64,000 nucleotides of DNA from Acinetobacter portensis (GTDB lineage Bacteria; Pseudomonadota; Gammaproteobacteria; Pseudomonadales; Moraxellaceae): positions 1-64,000 of the forward strand of contig NZ_LWRV01000058.1 of the NCBI RefSeq assembly GCF_009372215.1. Reading direction: 5' to 3'. Each line of letters begins with the position of its first letter. Within the stretch, counting starts at the first letter, position 1. The notes under the pieces were generated by a model. The model was not told where the DNA came from and did no database searches. It saw only the letters and a program-made list of their open reading frames with translations. Both the position numbers and the translations under genes were made by a program. Positions 38,322 to 47,986 of the stretch are shown here, one piece after another.

Positions 38322-40737
38322 GATTATTTCTTTTTAACCAAAGCCTTTGATCACGTTCTTTATTAATGTATATATCGCCTTTTTTATTCTGTGAAAATTG
38401 TATCGTTCCATTTTCAATCGTGCTTAAAAATGGAATATTCAATTCATTCAAACGAGTCTCTACAATTGCGCTAGGATGCCCATAACGATTATTAAAACCT
38501 GCCGAAACAATTGCCATTTTAGGTCGAATTTTTTCTAGAAATGCATAAGAAGAACTATGCTGACTACCGTGATGTCCCAATACCAATACATCTACCTTTA
38601 GATTTGGATATGCCTGCAAAATTTCATATTCAGTTTGCCAGCCTGCATCACCCATTAATAAATAATTTTGATAGTTTTTGGCATTCAATACCTGAACATA
38701 CAACACACAAGAATTCTCATTTTTATCAAATTTTGCAAAAGCTAATTGCTCCGCCTTTGGCGAGAGTACTGCAATTTTTATATGAGGATTAATATGAAAA
38801 ACTTGTCCTTTTTGACAATACTCAAACTTAGAAGATGGTGAAATATCAAGTTGTTCATTTGAATAAACTTGCTCAAAATTCAACTTATTTTTCAAATATG
38901 AAAATGCCCCACTATGATCTTGATCTAAATGCGTAAGAAATAAATGATTCACTGTACGAAAGCCTTTTACCGATAAAAATGGCTGAATAATTTGCTGACC
39001 CACACTAAATTTTTCTTCATCATAATATCCACCTGTATCCACCATAACAGTGTGATTTTGAGCTTGGATAAATATAGATTGCCCTTGCCCTACATCTAAA
39101 ATAGAAAGTTCAAATGGATGCTTAGTATTTTCACTCAAAATAAAGGGTAACAAACAAATAGCGGCCCAAAATTTTGGCACAAGTCCTTGAGGTAAAAATA
39201 GAATAATCAACGATAAAATCACACATAACATCATCCAAAAATTCATTGCTACAGGAATCAGCTGTGGAGATAAAATGGCGTCAATGCCATTCATTATAGA
39301 AAGGAGCAAAGTAATACACAGATTGTTAATTTGAAAAAATAACTGACTTAAAGGCTCAAATAAAAAGTAGCTCATTCCCGCTAAAACATCTAAAGGCACA
39401 ATAATTAAGCCAATAAAAGGAATAGCAAACAAATTACTTAATGGTGTAATCCAAGCGATTTGTTTAAAGAAAATGATCATTAATGGAAATAATGCAACGA
39501 AAATTTTCCACTGAGATTCCACTAAAATTTTTAATGCTTGAATCGCTTTTTCAGTAATATTTCGACTTTCAAAATTTTGTTCTTGTATGGTTTGATAAAT
39601 TCTCAATAATACAAAACACGCGCCATAAGACAGCCAAAATGCTGCAGATAAAATACTAAAAGGATCGAATATTAATAATAATGATGCACTTAAGAGCAAT
39701 AAAGTTAGAGCTTTAATAGGAAATTTAAATAGAATCCATACACTCGCTAACAACGTTACCAACAAAGTTCTTAATGCAGGAATTTCAAAACCCACATAAG
39801 CACAATATAAAAATACACAGCTTAAAAATGGAAAAATCAGTAGATATTGCTTGGGAATTTTCAAATAAATTTGCGGGCAATATTTTTGAATTATTTGATG
39901 AATAAGCCAACACATCATACAAGCAAAAATTAAGACATGAGGCCCTGAAATTGCGAGTAAATGACTCATTCCAAAGCGTTGAAATTGCGCTTCTATCTGT
40001 TTATTGAGAAAGCTTTCATCGCCTGTTAATAATGCAAGTGTAAGACCTTTATGTTGTATGGGTTGTTTCTGAATAAAATGACGAATATCTAAACGCTGAA
40101 GCTCTACCCACCGTTTAAACTTTGCCAAGAAGCTTTGGTTTTGCTTCACATAAGCGGTGTAACCAAGCGTTTTTATATCTTGCTCAGAGAGCTTTTCAAC
40201 CGCTTTAATTTGAAAATTTCCCATCCAGTTTTGCTGTATATACCACTGTTCAATGTCAAATACACCTGGCGTTGCATAACTATGAATGGGTGAAACTTTT
40301 CCTTGTAAGCGATAATAATCACCAATTTTAAGTGCTTCATGCTGTTCAATTTTAAGTGAGCTATTCCAAATAACAGGTTTTTCAAATTGATTTAAAACCA
40401 CCAATTGCTGTTGAATCGTTTCAGGTTTCAATTGATTTAAGGAGTTTACCGCAACAATAATTTCTACATCATCTGTGTTTTCTACTCTATATTTCAGTCG
40501 CTCTAGTAATTGATGGTTTGAAAAACTCATCCCTAAAACTGTTGCAATTGCACATGCAAAAAGTGCATTCATCAGCCTTAAATAGTTATTACTGATACGT
40601 AGATGAATTACAAATTCAACCACAAGCAAGGTAGCAAAAAGATAAAAACTAATCGTTGATAACTGAAAAAATGGATGAATATTTTTACCTAAAAAACTGA
40701 TGCCGAAGATCCATCCTGCACAGATGATTTGAATCAT
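38311..40737 (-). CDS. comEC: ComEC/Rec2 DNA-uptake channel
   Basis: 808 aa. N-terminal spans and an OB-like domain (about 1-200), a ComEC competence membrane domain with the family motif GDESFLN and MSHLLAISGPHVLIFAC (about 230-500), and a C-terminal metallo-beta-lactamase domain with HLDQDHSGAF and VLGHHGSQHSSSYAF. It carries single-stranded DNA across the inner membrane in natural transformation, fitting an Acinetobacter-like host. It appears intact. Confidence 0.92.
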   Translation of the reverse strand: MIQIICAGWIFGISFLGKNIHPFFQLSTISFYLFATLLVVEFVIHLRISNNYLRLMNALFACAIATVLGMSFSNHQLLERLKYRVENTDDVEIIVAVNSLNQLKPETIQQQLVVLNQFEKPVIWNSSLKIEQHEALKIGDYYRLQGKVSPIHSYATPGVFDIEQWYIQQNWMGNFQIKAVEKLSEQDIKTLGYTAYVKQNQSFLAKFKRWVELQRLDIRHFIQKQPIQHKGLTLALLTGDESFLNKQIEAQFQRFGMSHLLAISGPHVLIFACMMCWLIHQIIQKYCPQIYLKIPKQYLLIFPFLSCVFLYCAYVGFEIPALRTLLVTLLASVWILFKFPIKALTLLLLSASLLLIFDPFSILSAAFWLSYGACFVLLRIYQTIQEQNFESRNITEKAIQALKILVESQWKIFVALFPLMIIFFKQIAWITPLSNLFAIPFIGLIIVPLDVLAGMSYFLFEPLSQLFFQINNLCITLLLSIMNGIDAILSPQLIPVAMNFWMMLCVILSLIILFLPQGLVPKFWAAICLLPFILSENTKHPFELSILDVGQGQSIFIQAQNHTVMVDTGGYYDEEKFSVGQQIIQPFLSVKGFRTVNHLFLTHLDQDHSGAFSYLKNKLNFEQVYSNEQLDISPSSKFEYCQKGQVFHINPHIKIAVLSPKAEQLAFAKFDKNENSCVLYVQVLNAKNYQNYLLMGDAGWQTEYEILQAYPNLKVDVLVLGHHGSQHSSSYAFLEKIRPKMAIVSAGFNNRYGHPSAIVETRLNELNIPFLSTIENGTIQFSQNKKGDIYINKERDQRLWLKRNNLRS

Positions 40738-40821
40738 TATTGTTATCTAAATTTTAATTATTGGACGCAATAATAAAGCCCACCTAAGTGAGCTTCAAGG
40801 TTACTTGTCGTATTTTTGGAT

Positions 40822-41505
40822 TTATTCGTTTACCCAAACACCGTCTTGCATATGCAAAATTTTATCGGCAGATTGTGCAAGTGCTTCATCGTGCGTCACA
40901 ATCAGCATCGCCATATTAAACTCATTACGTAAATCGCTTAATAATTCGAAAATTTTAACTGCTGTTTTACGGTCTAAGTTACCTGTTGGTTCATCTGCAA
41001 GCATAACCGCAGGTCTAGCAACTAAGGCACGTGCCATTGCGACACGTTGACGCTCACCACCCGAAAGTTCACCTGGTTTATGTGTTAAACGGTGTGATAG
41101 TCCTACACGATCTAACAAATATTCCGCTTGTTCTTTCACTTTCTTGTAGCTTGTACCATCACGTAGCATTAAAGGCATTGCGACATTTTCTAGCGCTGTA
41201 AATTCAGGCAACAAATGGTGGAATTGGTAAACAAAACCTAAGTGTAAATTACGCTGAAAACCACGTTCAGATTCACCTAAATTATCGAAGCGTTGTCCGT
41301 TTAAAAATACCATACCTTCTGTTGGACGTTCTAAACCACCCAACACATGCAATAAAGTACTTTTGCCCGAACCACTTGAACCAACAATAGAAACAAACTG
41401 CCCTTCTTGTACTTGTAAATCTAGGCCACGAATGACTTCTACCGTGGTTTTACCATCTGTAAAATGCTTCGATACATTTTTTGCTTCAAGGACGACTTTA
41501 CTCAT
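40822..41505 (-). CDS. lolD: Lipoprotein-releasing ABC transporter ATPase LolD
   Basis: 227 aa from ATG 41505, chosen because CGGAGG lies 10 nt upstream and the family begins near here; it overlaps the lolC stop by 8 nt. Walker A GSSGSGKST, signature LSGGERQRVAMARAL, Walker B VMLADEPTGNLD. It powers release of lipoproteins from the inner membrane to LolA. Confidence 0.95.
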   Translation of the reverse strand: MSKVVLEAKNVSKHFTDGKTTVEVIRGLDLQVQEGQFVSIVGSSGSGKSTLLHVLGGLERPTEGMVFLNGQRFDNLGESERGFQRNLHLGFVYQFHHLLPEFTALENVAMPLMLRDGTSYKKVKEQAEYLLDRVGLSHRLTHKPGELSGGERQRVAMARALVARPAVMLADEPTGNLDRKTAVKIFELLSDLRNEFNMAMLIVTHDEALAQSADKILHMQDGVWVNE

Positions 41506-42733
41506 AACGTAATGCCTCCGCAGGTTGAATTTTCGCAGCACGTAAAGCAGGATAAATTGTTGCTAAGAAACTTAAAATTAAAGATAAGCTCACAATAACC
41601 ACAACATCTTGCCATCTTAAATAAGATGGTAAGTAGTTGATAAAGTAGGCATCAAATAGATTTAGACCAAATACACTGCTGATCCAACCCACTGCACTAC
41701 TAATGCTTGAAGCCAAAATAACTCCTAAAATTGCACCCGAAACTGTACCAATAACACCAATCACAGTTCCTTGAACCATAAAGATTTTAGTAATGGTTGC
41801 AGGTGAAGCACCTAAAGTTCTTAAAATGGCAATATCCGCTTTTTTATCGGTGACCACCATCACTAAAGAAGACACAATATTGAATGCCGCAACCAATACA
41901 ATAAGGAATAACAGCAAGCTTACCATTGCCTTTTCCATTTGAATGGCACTGAACAAATTACCGTGGGTAAATGTCCAATCTGATGCATAAAAATTAGATG
42001 GCAATTCACGTACAATTTCATTCGAAACAATCGGTGCTTGGAAAATATCATCCAACTTCATTCGAACGCCTTGCGCGCCATCTGGAAGGCGTAGAAGTGT
42101 TGAAGCATCATTTAAGGCGATATAGCCCATCATTGAATCGACTTCAGCACCAATACTGAAAATACCCACAATTTTAAAGCGTTTAAAACGTGGCACAACA
42201 CCCGCTGGAGATGGCGTTGCTTCAGGTAAAACCAAAGTCACATTATCGTTTAAGCCTAAACCTAAGGCATCTGTCAGTTGTTTGCCTAAAACAATACCAA
42301 ACTCACCTTTTTTCAGGCTATCAATACTGCCTTCAACCATATGATTTTGTATGATAGAAACCTTCTTTTCATACTTTGGTTCTATACCCGTAACCATAAT
42401 GCCAGAAACTTGCCCTTGAGCTGTTAACATCCCCTGTAATTGTGTGAAAGGTGCTGCACCTGTCACATGTGGATGTTGCTCAATTTTTTTTGCAAGTTCA
42501 GGCCAATCTGTTAATATTTGAGTTGAAGAAACAGTGGCTTGTGGCACCATCCCAAGAACACGATTCTTAAGTTCGCGATCAAAACCATTCATTACAGAAA
42601 GGACAGTAATGAGTACAGCAACACCAAGGGTGAGGCCGATCATAGAAACCAAAGCAATAAAAGAAATAAAATGGTTACTGCGCCTAGCGCGAGTGTATCT
42701 CAACCCTATATATAGCGAGATTGGTTTAAACAT
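41498..42733 (-). CDS. lolC: Lipoprotein-releasing ABC transporter permease LolC/E type
   Basis: 411 aa. First span near the N-terminus (FISFIALVSMIGLTLGVAV), a large periplasmic loop, then three C-terminal spans (LLLFLIVLVAAFNIVSSLV, MVQGTVIGVIGTVSGAILGV, VVIVSLSLILSFLATIYPA). One permease gene plus lolD is visible, so this may be the single-type (LolF-like) permease acting as a homodimer; that is inference. It lies 23 bp from the divergent PilZ gene. Confidence 0.9.
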   Translation of the reverse strand: MFKPISLYIGLRYTRARRSNHFISFIALVSMIGLTLGVAVLITVLSVMNGFDRELKNRVLGMVPQATVSSTQILTDWPELAKKIEQHPHVTGAAPFTQLQGMLTAQGQVSGIMVTGIEPKYEKKVSIIQNHMVEGSIDSLKKGEFGIVLGKQLTDALGLGLNDNVTLVLPEATPSPAGVVPRFKRFKIVGIFSIGAEVDSMMGYIALNDASTLLRLPDGAQGVRMKLDDIFQAPIVSNEIVRELPSNFYASDWTFTHGNLFSAIQMEKAMVSLLLFLIVLVAAFNIVSSLVMVVTDKKADIAILRTLGASPATITKIFMVQGTVIGVIGTVSGAILGVILASSISSAVGWISSVFGLNLFDAYFINYLPSYLRWQDVVVIVSLSLILSFLATIYPALRAAKIQPAEALRYE

Positions 42734-42756
42734 ACCATCTAGTCCGAGGTAATATT

Positions 42757-43329
42757 ATGGAAAAATTTCAGCATCAAAGTGGTCAAAATGACCGCAGAGT
42801 GATGTCACGCATAGATGCTGCCTTGAGAATCAACTATCAGGTCATTTCTGAAGAAGTTGCGCTAAACGACCCGTATGATTCAAATTTTGTGTTGCCACGT
42901 TATTTTCTTCTACTTGCAGAGTTAGATCAATTCGATCTTGCTTTAGACCACGAAATAGAACAAATATCTGAAAAAGATCAACAGATTGCACGCATCTTAT
43001 CGCTATTCAATCAAAAGTTAAACCTCATCACAGGTACTTTGTACGATGCAATTGTACAATCCTTGTTACCAGTACCAGCAAATGTGAATATATCTGAAAG
43101 TGGTATTAGCTTTTATTCAGACCAAGCACTTGCCGATAATTCTTACATTCACATTACACTAAGCCATCCAGAAAACTTCTTTCATATTGCCGCCATTGCA
43201 CAAATTGTTCATTGCCGCCAAGAAGAAAATGGGACATATCGTACTGGTGCTTATTTTATTAGTTTACTTCCACAAGATCGTAGCAAATTAAGCCAAGCTT
43301 TAGAACTTATAAAATCTCAGCAAAGCTGA
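42757..43329 (+). CDS. PilZ-domain cyclic-di-GMP-binding protein
   Basis: 190 aa. The N-terminal half is helical. An Arg-rich segment QNDRRVMSRIDAALRINY near the N-terminus and the second binding motif NISESGISFY (about residue 109-118) fit PilZ binding of c-di-GMP. No signal peptide or spans. Transcribed divergently from lolCD with only 23 bp between starts. The output pathway cannot be seen. Confidence 0.7.
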   Translation: MEKFQHQSGQNDRRVMSRIDAALRINYQVISEEVALNDPYDSNFVLPRYFLLLAELDQFDLALDHEIEQISEKDQQIARILSLFNQKLNLITGTLYDAIVQSLLPVPANVNISESGISFYSDQALADNSYIHITLSHPENFFHIAAIAQIVHCRQEENGTYRTGAYFISLLPQDRSKLSQALELIKSQQS

Positions 43330-43330
43330 T

Positions 43331-44239
43331 CTATTCAATAGATTCAGCTTTTTTGACAGACTTACTTTGAATAAAATCTTTATAAAAGTAAATAAACAAA
43401 CCAAACAATAAAATGCTTGTTCCAAAGAAAATCATGCCTGTTAGTTTTTCATTGTTTAATAAAGCACCAAATAACATTGCAAGCATCGGTGTCATCACCG
43501 TTGTTAATGACAATGTTGTGGCTTTAATATTTTGTACCAATTTAAAGTAACAGAACATCGCAAGTAAAGAAGCCATAATCACGGCATAAAACAAACCAAT
43601 TAAAGACTTTGTACTTGGAAGATGCGTCGGTGCATACTGCCAAATAAAGGGCAATAAGCACAGTGCAAAAATACTAGAAACAATAATTGAACCTGACGCT
43701 TGTGCCATCGGTTCTAGCGGAGCATTGACTTTTTTAACCCAGAAAATTGACATGCAATACACAAAAACACTAATCAGCATTAAAACAATACCGAGTGGCT
43801 GAACATGATGATCACTACCACCAATACAAATCACACCTAAGCCAATAACAGCAACAAACATGCCTAGCCATTGCAATCGATGTAAATGAATATTAAAAAC
43901 AAAACGACCAATCAGCCCTGTCATAATGGGTGCTAAGCCAAACATTAAAGCAATAATGCCCGAGCTTAAATATGATGTTGCTAAATAAGTGAAAATTTGC
44001 GAACCAATAAAACTAAAAGCACCCGCAATATAACTATGAATTGAAATTGTATTTAATTTTAACTTCACTTTTAACAGTACAAGCAAAGCTAAAGATAACG
44101 GTAATGCAATAAAAAATCGTAATGCCAATGCCCACAAGTTATGAATGTCAGCAACACTCCAAACAATGGCAAGAGGTGTTGTCGACCAAATGAATATGAG
44201 TAACACATAGGTCGACATTAAGTTCGCTTTAGACGGCAT
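43331..44239 (-). CDS. EamA/DMT-family transporter
   Basis: 302 aa with ten predicted spans in two EamA repeats (about residues 8-140 and 155-290), for example LLIFIWSTTPLAIVWSVAD and the second-repeat segment LTTVMTPMLAMLFGALLNNE. The family includes exporters of amino acids and small metabolites; substrate unknown. It follows the YaiI-family gene after 9 nt, so the two are probably one transcript. Confidence 0.85.
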   Translation of the reverse strand: MPSKANLMSTYVLLIFIWSTTPLAIVWSVADIHNLWALALRFFIALPLSLALLVLLKVKLKLNTISIHSYIAGAFSFIGSQIFTYLATSYLSSGIIALMFGLAPIMTGLIGRFVFNIHLHRLQWLGMFVAVIGLGVICIGGSDHHVQPLGIVLMLISVFVYCMSIFWVKKVNAPLEPMAQASGSIIVSSIFALCLLPFIWQYAPTHLPSTKSLIGLFYAVIMASLLAMFCYFKLVQNIKATTLSLTTVMTPMLAMLFGALLNNEKLTGMIFFGTSILLFGLFIYFYKDFIQSKSVKKAESIE

Positions 44240-44248
44240 CTTAAACTC

Positions 44249-44716
44249 TTAGGCTGTTTTTCTTTTTTGTTTTTGAATCGTTTGATCTAATGCACTTGAA
44301 AACTCGCGTTTATCTCGCTCTACAAGCGGTGGAGGCCCACCTGTTTGCACACCTGCGCCACGTAACGTATCCATAAAATCGCGTAAATGTAAGCGCGCTT
44401 TAATATTTGAAGTCGTATATATTTCACCTCGAGGATTAATTGCGACTCCCCCCTTTTCAATAACTTGAGCCGCCAAAGGAATATCTTGAGTAATCACAAT
44501 ATCGTGCTCCTTCATTCGATCTACAATTTCTTGATCGGCTACATCTGCCCCACTCATGACCTGAATAGAGTTAATACGAATTGAAGGTGTAATGCCCACA
44601 CTTTGGTTTGCCACAAATGTCACTTCCATTTGATAACGATCCGATGCACGAATAATCACATCTCTTAAAATACGTGGTAAAGCATCGGCATCAACCCAAA
44701 GTTTAAATGGCAGCAC
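44249..44716 (-). CDS. YaiI/YqxD-family protein (DUF188, PIN-like fold)
   Basis: 155 aa. Family blocks: [20 protein letters not shown], then [34 protein letters not shown] with conserved Asp residues of a nuclease-like fold, then NPRGEIYT. Function unproven. First of two genes with the EamA transporter. Confidence 0.88.
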   Translation of the reverse strand: MLPFKLWVDADALPRILRDVIIRASDRYQMEVTFVANQSVGITPSIRINSIQVMSGADVADQEIVDRMKEHDIVITQDIPLAAQVIEKGGVAINPRGEIYTTSNIKARLHLRDFMDTLRGAGVQTGGPPPLVERDKREFSSALDQTIQKQKRKTA

Positions 44717-44964
44717 AAGTTAATCCTGAAATGAGTGTGGGATAAGTTTAACAAATTTGATTAGGCTATATGATAGATAATCTCTTTTAAACTCATCTAA
44801 GTAGATTTGTATTTACACTTGCCATCTATTTAGAATTTGATTAGCTTTAAATGAGTCTTTTGTAACTTAAAAGATATAATTTCAGTTTATTCGATGCTTC
44901 GACTTGAAAATTCTGAATAACCCTCGATCTAATAGATAAATACAACCCGAAATCAATTGTGCAT

Positions 44965-45894
44965 ATGAAAAATCAAAATAGTCCTGAACGGATCACCATT
45001 GAAGAACAAAGCTTCGGTAGCCATGTAGAACATTGGAATCTGTTAACAGATAATCCTGCAACAGATGTACCAAAATGGCTTGGTTTGGCACTTGATGCGC
45101 CAATTATGCCAATGGGGTTGTGTAAAGAAGAGTGTGAAATGGATGCACAATCTTGGTTAATTCAAGGCCCAAATAAAGCGGCTATTTTACTAAATCAAGT
45201 CATTGATGTTGAAGATAATAAACCCAAAGCGGTCAAAACTGCTTTTCCAACCTTTGAAAGCCCTTACAAGGTTGATGCAAAAATTGAACGTATTATTTGT
45301 GGAAAATCGAATACACAAGCCGTACTTCAATTAAACGTAGGTGCTGGCGTTGCCTATGCATTTGACAACTTATACAGTGTCAATCACCTGAAATACAACA
45401 AAGACCAAACTTATACAGTGCAATTCAATGGTTGGGCTTATGAATTAGAAGCCGTTTCAGATCATGAACAAATTGTTGTCGATGATCCTGCTTCAATTAA
45501 GCATCATCGCGCACTCAATGATATTTTGGCTGAAAATGGCGGTGTTGCACCTGAAAATCTTCAAGCGTTATTAGATGCTTGGGAGCCTAAATCTGATGAT
45601 GATAAAGAACCTGTTACCGTAAATTTTTCAAAAATGGTGGCATATCTTTATGGCGAAACCATGGGACAAGAAGATGAAGCTTGGTTCCAAAGTAAAATTG
45701 TAGGCAAAACATCAATGAATTTCATGGATAATGAATATACATTATACGATGTCACACTTTTCTTAGAAGAAAATCAACCTGCAATTCTTGCGCGTATTGC
45801 CACAAAGAATCCTGAATATAGTCGCTTTGAAATTGGACAATACATTCGCGGAAACATCTGGCTACAAGTAAGTATTTTTAATATAAAACAATAA
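44965..45894 (+). CDS. Hypothetical protein (309 aa), Acinetobacter-type
   Basis: Start ATG 44965 (a GTG 6 nt upstream is in frame). Acidic, soluble-looking protein without signal peptide or spans. Visible segments: VEHWNLLTDNPATD, WLGLALDAPIMPMGLCKEEC, VNFSKMVAYLYGETMGQEDE, and LYDVTLFLEENQPAIL. I recognise no domain. It is monocistronic, ending before a long-loop hairpin. Confidence 0.7.
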   Translation: MKNQNSPERITIEEQSFGSHVEHWNLLTDNPATDVPKWLGLALDAPIMPMGLCKEECEMDAQSWLIQGPNKAAILLNQVIDVEDNKPKAVKTAFPTFESPYKVDAKIERIICGKSNTQAVLQLNVGAGVAYAFDNLYSVNHLKYNKDQTYTVQFNGWAYELEAVSDHEQIVVDDPASIKHHRALNDILAENGGVAPENLQALLDAWEPKSDDDKEPVTVNFSKMVAYLYGETMGQEDEAWFQSKIVGKTSMNFMDNEYTLYDVTLFLEENQPAILARIATKNPEYSRFEIGQYIRGNIWLQVSIFNIKQ

Positions 45895-46316
45895 TTTAAG
45901 TAAAACCAAAACCTCGATTATTTTTTTGCTTTTGCATCATAAATTTCGAGGTTTTATTTATTTTAGATATTTATATTTCATTGTCATTATTTAAATTTTG
46001 ATTATTTTACCCACAATTAAAGACTGTTTTTTAATCAATTTAAATTCAAAAAATAATCAGTTATCCACAGCTTTAAATTCAACATCTCGTTTTTAAATTC
46101 AAATAACTGTGGATAATTTTTATTCTAAACCAATTTTATAAACATAATCTGAAAGCCTGAATTTACGCGGTTTTTTATAATAATGAGCAATTCAATGACT
46201 AAAATAAAAACTTTATTAAGTTAATTTGAAATAGTACTTTATTTAATCAATTTTTTATGTTAAAAATATGACAAACCTATGAATCAACGATAAATAGATC
46301 ATCGGAAATAATATCT
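45895..46316. other. Intergenic region with inverted DnaA boxes and AT-rich 11-mer repeats
   Basis: About 420 bp without a gene. A hairpin with 10-bp arms AAAACCTCGA (45908-45917) and complement (45946-45955) follows the 45894 stop. Two perfect DnaA boxes, TTATCCACA at 46061-46069 and its inverse TGTGGATAA at 46108-46116, face each other, with a weaker one (TTACCCACA, 46007-46015). The 11-mer TTTAAATTCAA occurs three times (46039, 46072, 46092). This could be a DnaA-titrating or regulatory site; function is inferred. Confidence 0.6.
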
Positions 46317-46457
46317 ATGAGAATCGTGCAAGAAGAAAATTTACAGCAAGTGGAACATCGAATTGGAAATCGCTACCAATTAGATTTTATGTCATGCCTA
46401 TTTTTTGTATTGGGGATGCTTGCTTCTGCTTATTTATTACATACTTTCGTTTTCTAA
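46317..46457 (+). CDS. 46-aa single-span membrane peptide, unknown
   Basis: ATG 46317 with CGGA 11 nt upstream. The N-terminal 20 residues are charged (MRIVQEENLQQVEHRIGNRY), then one hydrophobic span (CLFFVLGMLASAYLLHTFVF). It ends before a terminator shared with convergent serC. Short ORF in an AT-rich gap, so coding status is moderate. Confidence 0.45.
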   Translation: MRIVQEENLQQVEHRIGNRYQLDFMSCLFFVLGMLASAYLLHTFVF

Positions 46458-46492
46458 GACCTTATTATTCTCGTTTAGATTCGACCAAATAT

Positions 46493-46522
46493 AAAAAAGC
46501 CCATCATTTGATGGGCTTTTTG
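46493..46522. terminator. Terminator downstream of serC
   Basis: A-tract, GCCCATCA stem, 2-nt loop, complement, T-tract; 20 nt past the serC stop and usable from both sides. Confidence 0.85.
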
Positions 46523-46541
46523 CAATTCTGCTTAAATAAAC

Positions 46542-47621
46542 TTATGCATTACGTTTCGCAAAATCATCCATGAAATTTACAAGAGCTTGTACGCCTTCTA
46601 ATGGAACTGCGTTATAAATACTTGCGCGCATACCACCCACAGAACGGTGACCTGCTAAGTTAAGAAGATGATTTTCTTCTGCTTCTTTCAAGAATTGTTT
46701 TTCAAGTCCAGGATTTGCCAAAGTAAACGGCACATTCATAATTGAACGGTTTGCTTTGGCAATTGGATTTGCATAGAAATCGCTTGCATCGATATAACCA
46801 TAAAGCAGTTCTGCTTTTGCAGTATTGGCTTTATGAATTGCTTCAACACCACCCTGCTCAAGTAACCATTCAAATACCAAACCAGATAAATACCATGCAT
46901 AAGTAGATGGCGTATTCACCATTGAATCATTTTTCGCTTGTGCTGAATATTTCAAAATACTTGGAATTTCAGGTTTTGCTTGATCGAGTAAATCTTCACG
47001 AACAATGACAATAGTTAAACCTGCAGGTCCAATATTTTTTTGCGCACCTGCATAAATTAAACCAAATTTAGTGACATCAATGGGCGCAGATAAAATACTT
47101 GAAGATAAATCTGCAACTAACGGCTTGTCAGTTTCTGGAATACTTGCAAACTGAATACCGCCAATGGTTTCATTTTCAGCATAATGAACATAAGCTGCAT
47201 CTGCAGATAAGTTCCAAGTGCTTTGTTCTGTAATTGCAAGTTTACCGTCAATTGTTGTACCTGCTTCAACCACATTGATATCGCCATAACGCTGCGCTTC
47301 TTTCAATGCTTTTTCAGACCAGATACCAGTATGAATGTAATCTGCTTTATTATTTTTACCTAAAAGGTTTAATGGAATTGCAGAGAACTGTAATGATGCA
47401 CCACCCTGTAAGAACAATACTTTATAGTTCTCAGGAATATTCATGAGTTTACGTAGGTCTGCTTCAGCCTTTTCAGCAACCGCAACATAGTCTTTACTAC
47501 GATGGCTCATTTCCATGATCGAAAGACCTTTACCTTGCCAGTCCAGCATTTCAGCTTGAGCTTTTTCTAAAACAGCAGTAGGTAATGCAGCAGGACCAGC
47601 ACAGAAGTTGTACGCGCGCAT
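46542..47621 (-). CDS. serC: Phosphoserine aminotransferase
   Basis: 359 aa from ATG 47621 (MRAYNFCAGPAALP), with AAAGGA upstream; the open frame extends 35 codons further upstream but without family similarity. PLP enzyme of serine and pyridoxine synthesis. The Lys that binds PLP lies in YAGAQKNIGPAGLT. The C-terminal block is GHRSVGGMRASIYNA. Appears monocistronic. Confidence 0.95.
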   Translation of the reverse strand: MRAYNFCAGPAALPTAVLEKAQAEMLDWQGKGLSIMEMSHRSKDYVAVAEKAEADLRKLMNIPENYKVLFLQGGASLQFSAIPLNLLGKNNKADYIHTGIWSEKALKEAQRYGDINVVEAGTTIDGKLAITEQSTWNLSADAAYVHYAENETIGGIQFASIPETDKPLVADLSSSILSAPIDVTKFGLIYAGAQKNIGPAGLTIVIVREDLLDQAKPEIPSILKYSAQAKNDSMVNTPSTYAWYLSGLVFEWLLEQGGVEAIHKANTAKAELLYGYIDASDFYANPIAKANRSIMNVPFTLANPGLEKQFLKEAEENHLLNLAGHRSVGGMRASIYNAVPLEGVQALVNFMDDFAKRNA

Positions 47622-47986
47622 GATTTTTCCTTTCAGAGTGAAACACAATAAAATGATGGCATTTAACCACATATAGGCTATATGTGCAGTATTTAAAGCT
47701 GAAGAAATTTCAATCTTGTCGGACATTTACAATCAAAATCTCAATCGTTCTGATACATCTGCATTGGAATGATCCAAAAAAACTATTTAATTCAATAAAT
47801 TGAAAAATCCAAATTATTTTAAAGAGTTAATTTTTCCAATTTATTACCACCCTCTCCAATGCATACCTTTAAGATAGCTAAAATGTTATATAAATGTATT
47901 TTCTTTATTGTTCGCCAAATATTGTTAAACACCAATTCAAATGAATACTTTATACTGCTGTTTTTATTCTATTTCTAAGAGTAGAA

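Noticed and set aside
40760..40796. Terminator after lolD
   Set aside because: Only a weak imperfect stem (AAGC..CAC / GTGAGCTT) with no T-tract; not strong enough to list.
47622..47726. N-terminal extension of serC
   Set aside because: The open frame continues upstream, but the family N-terminus begins at MRAYNFCAGP with a good ribosome-binding site.
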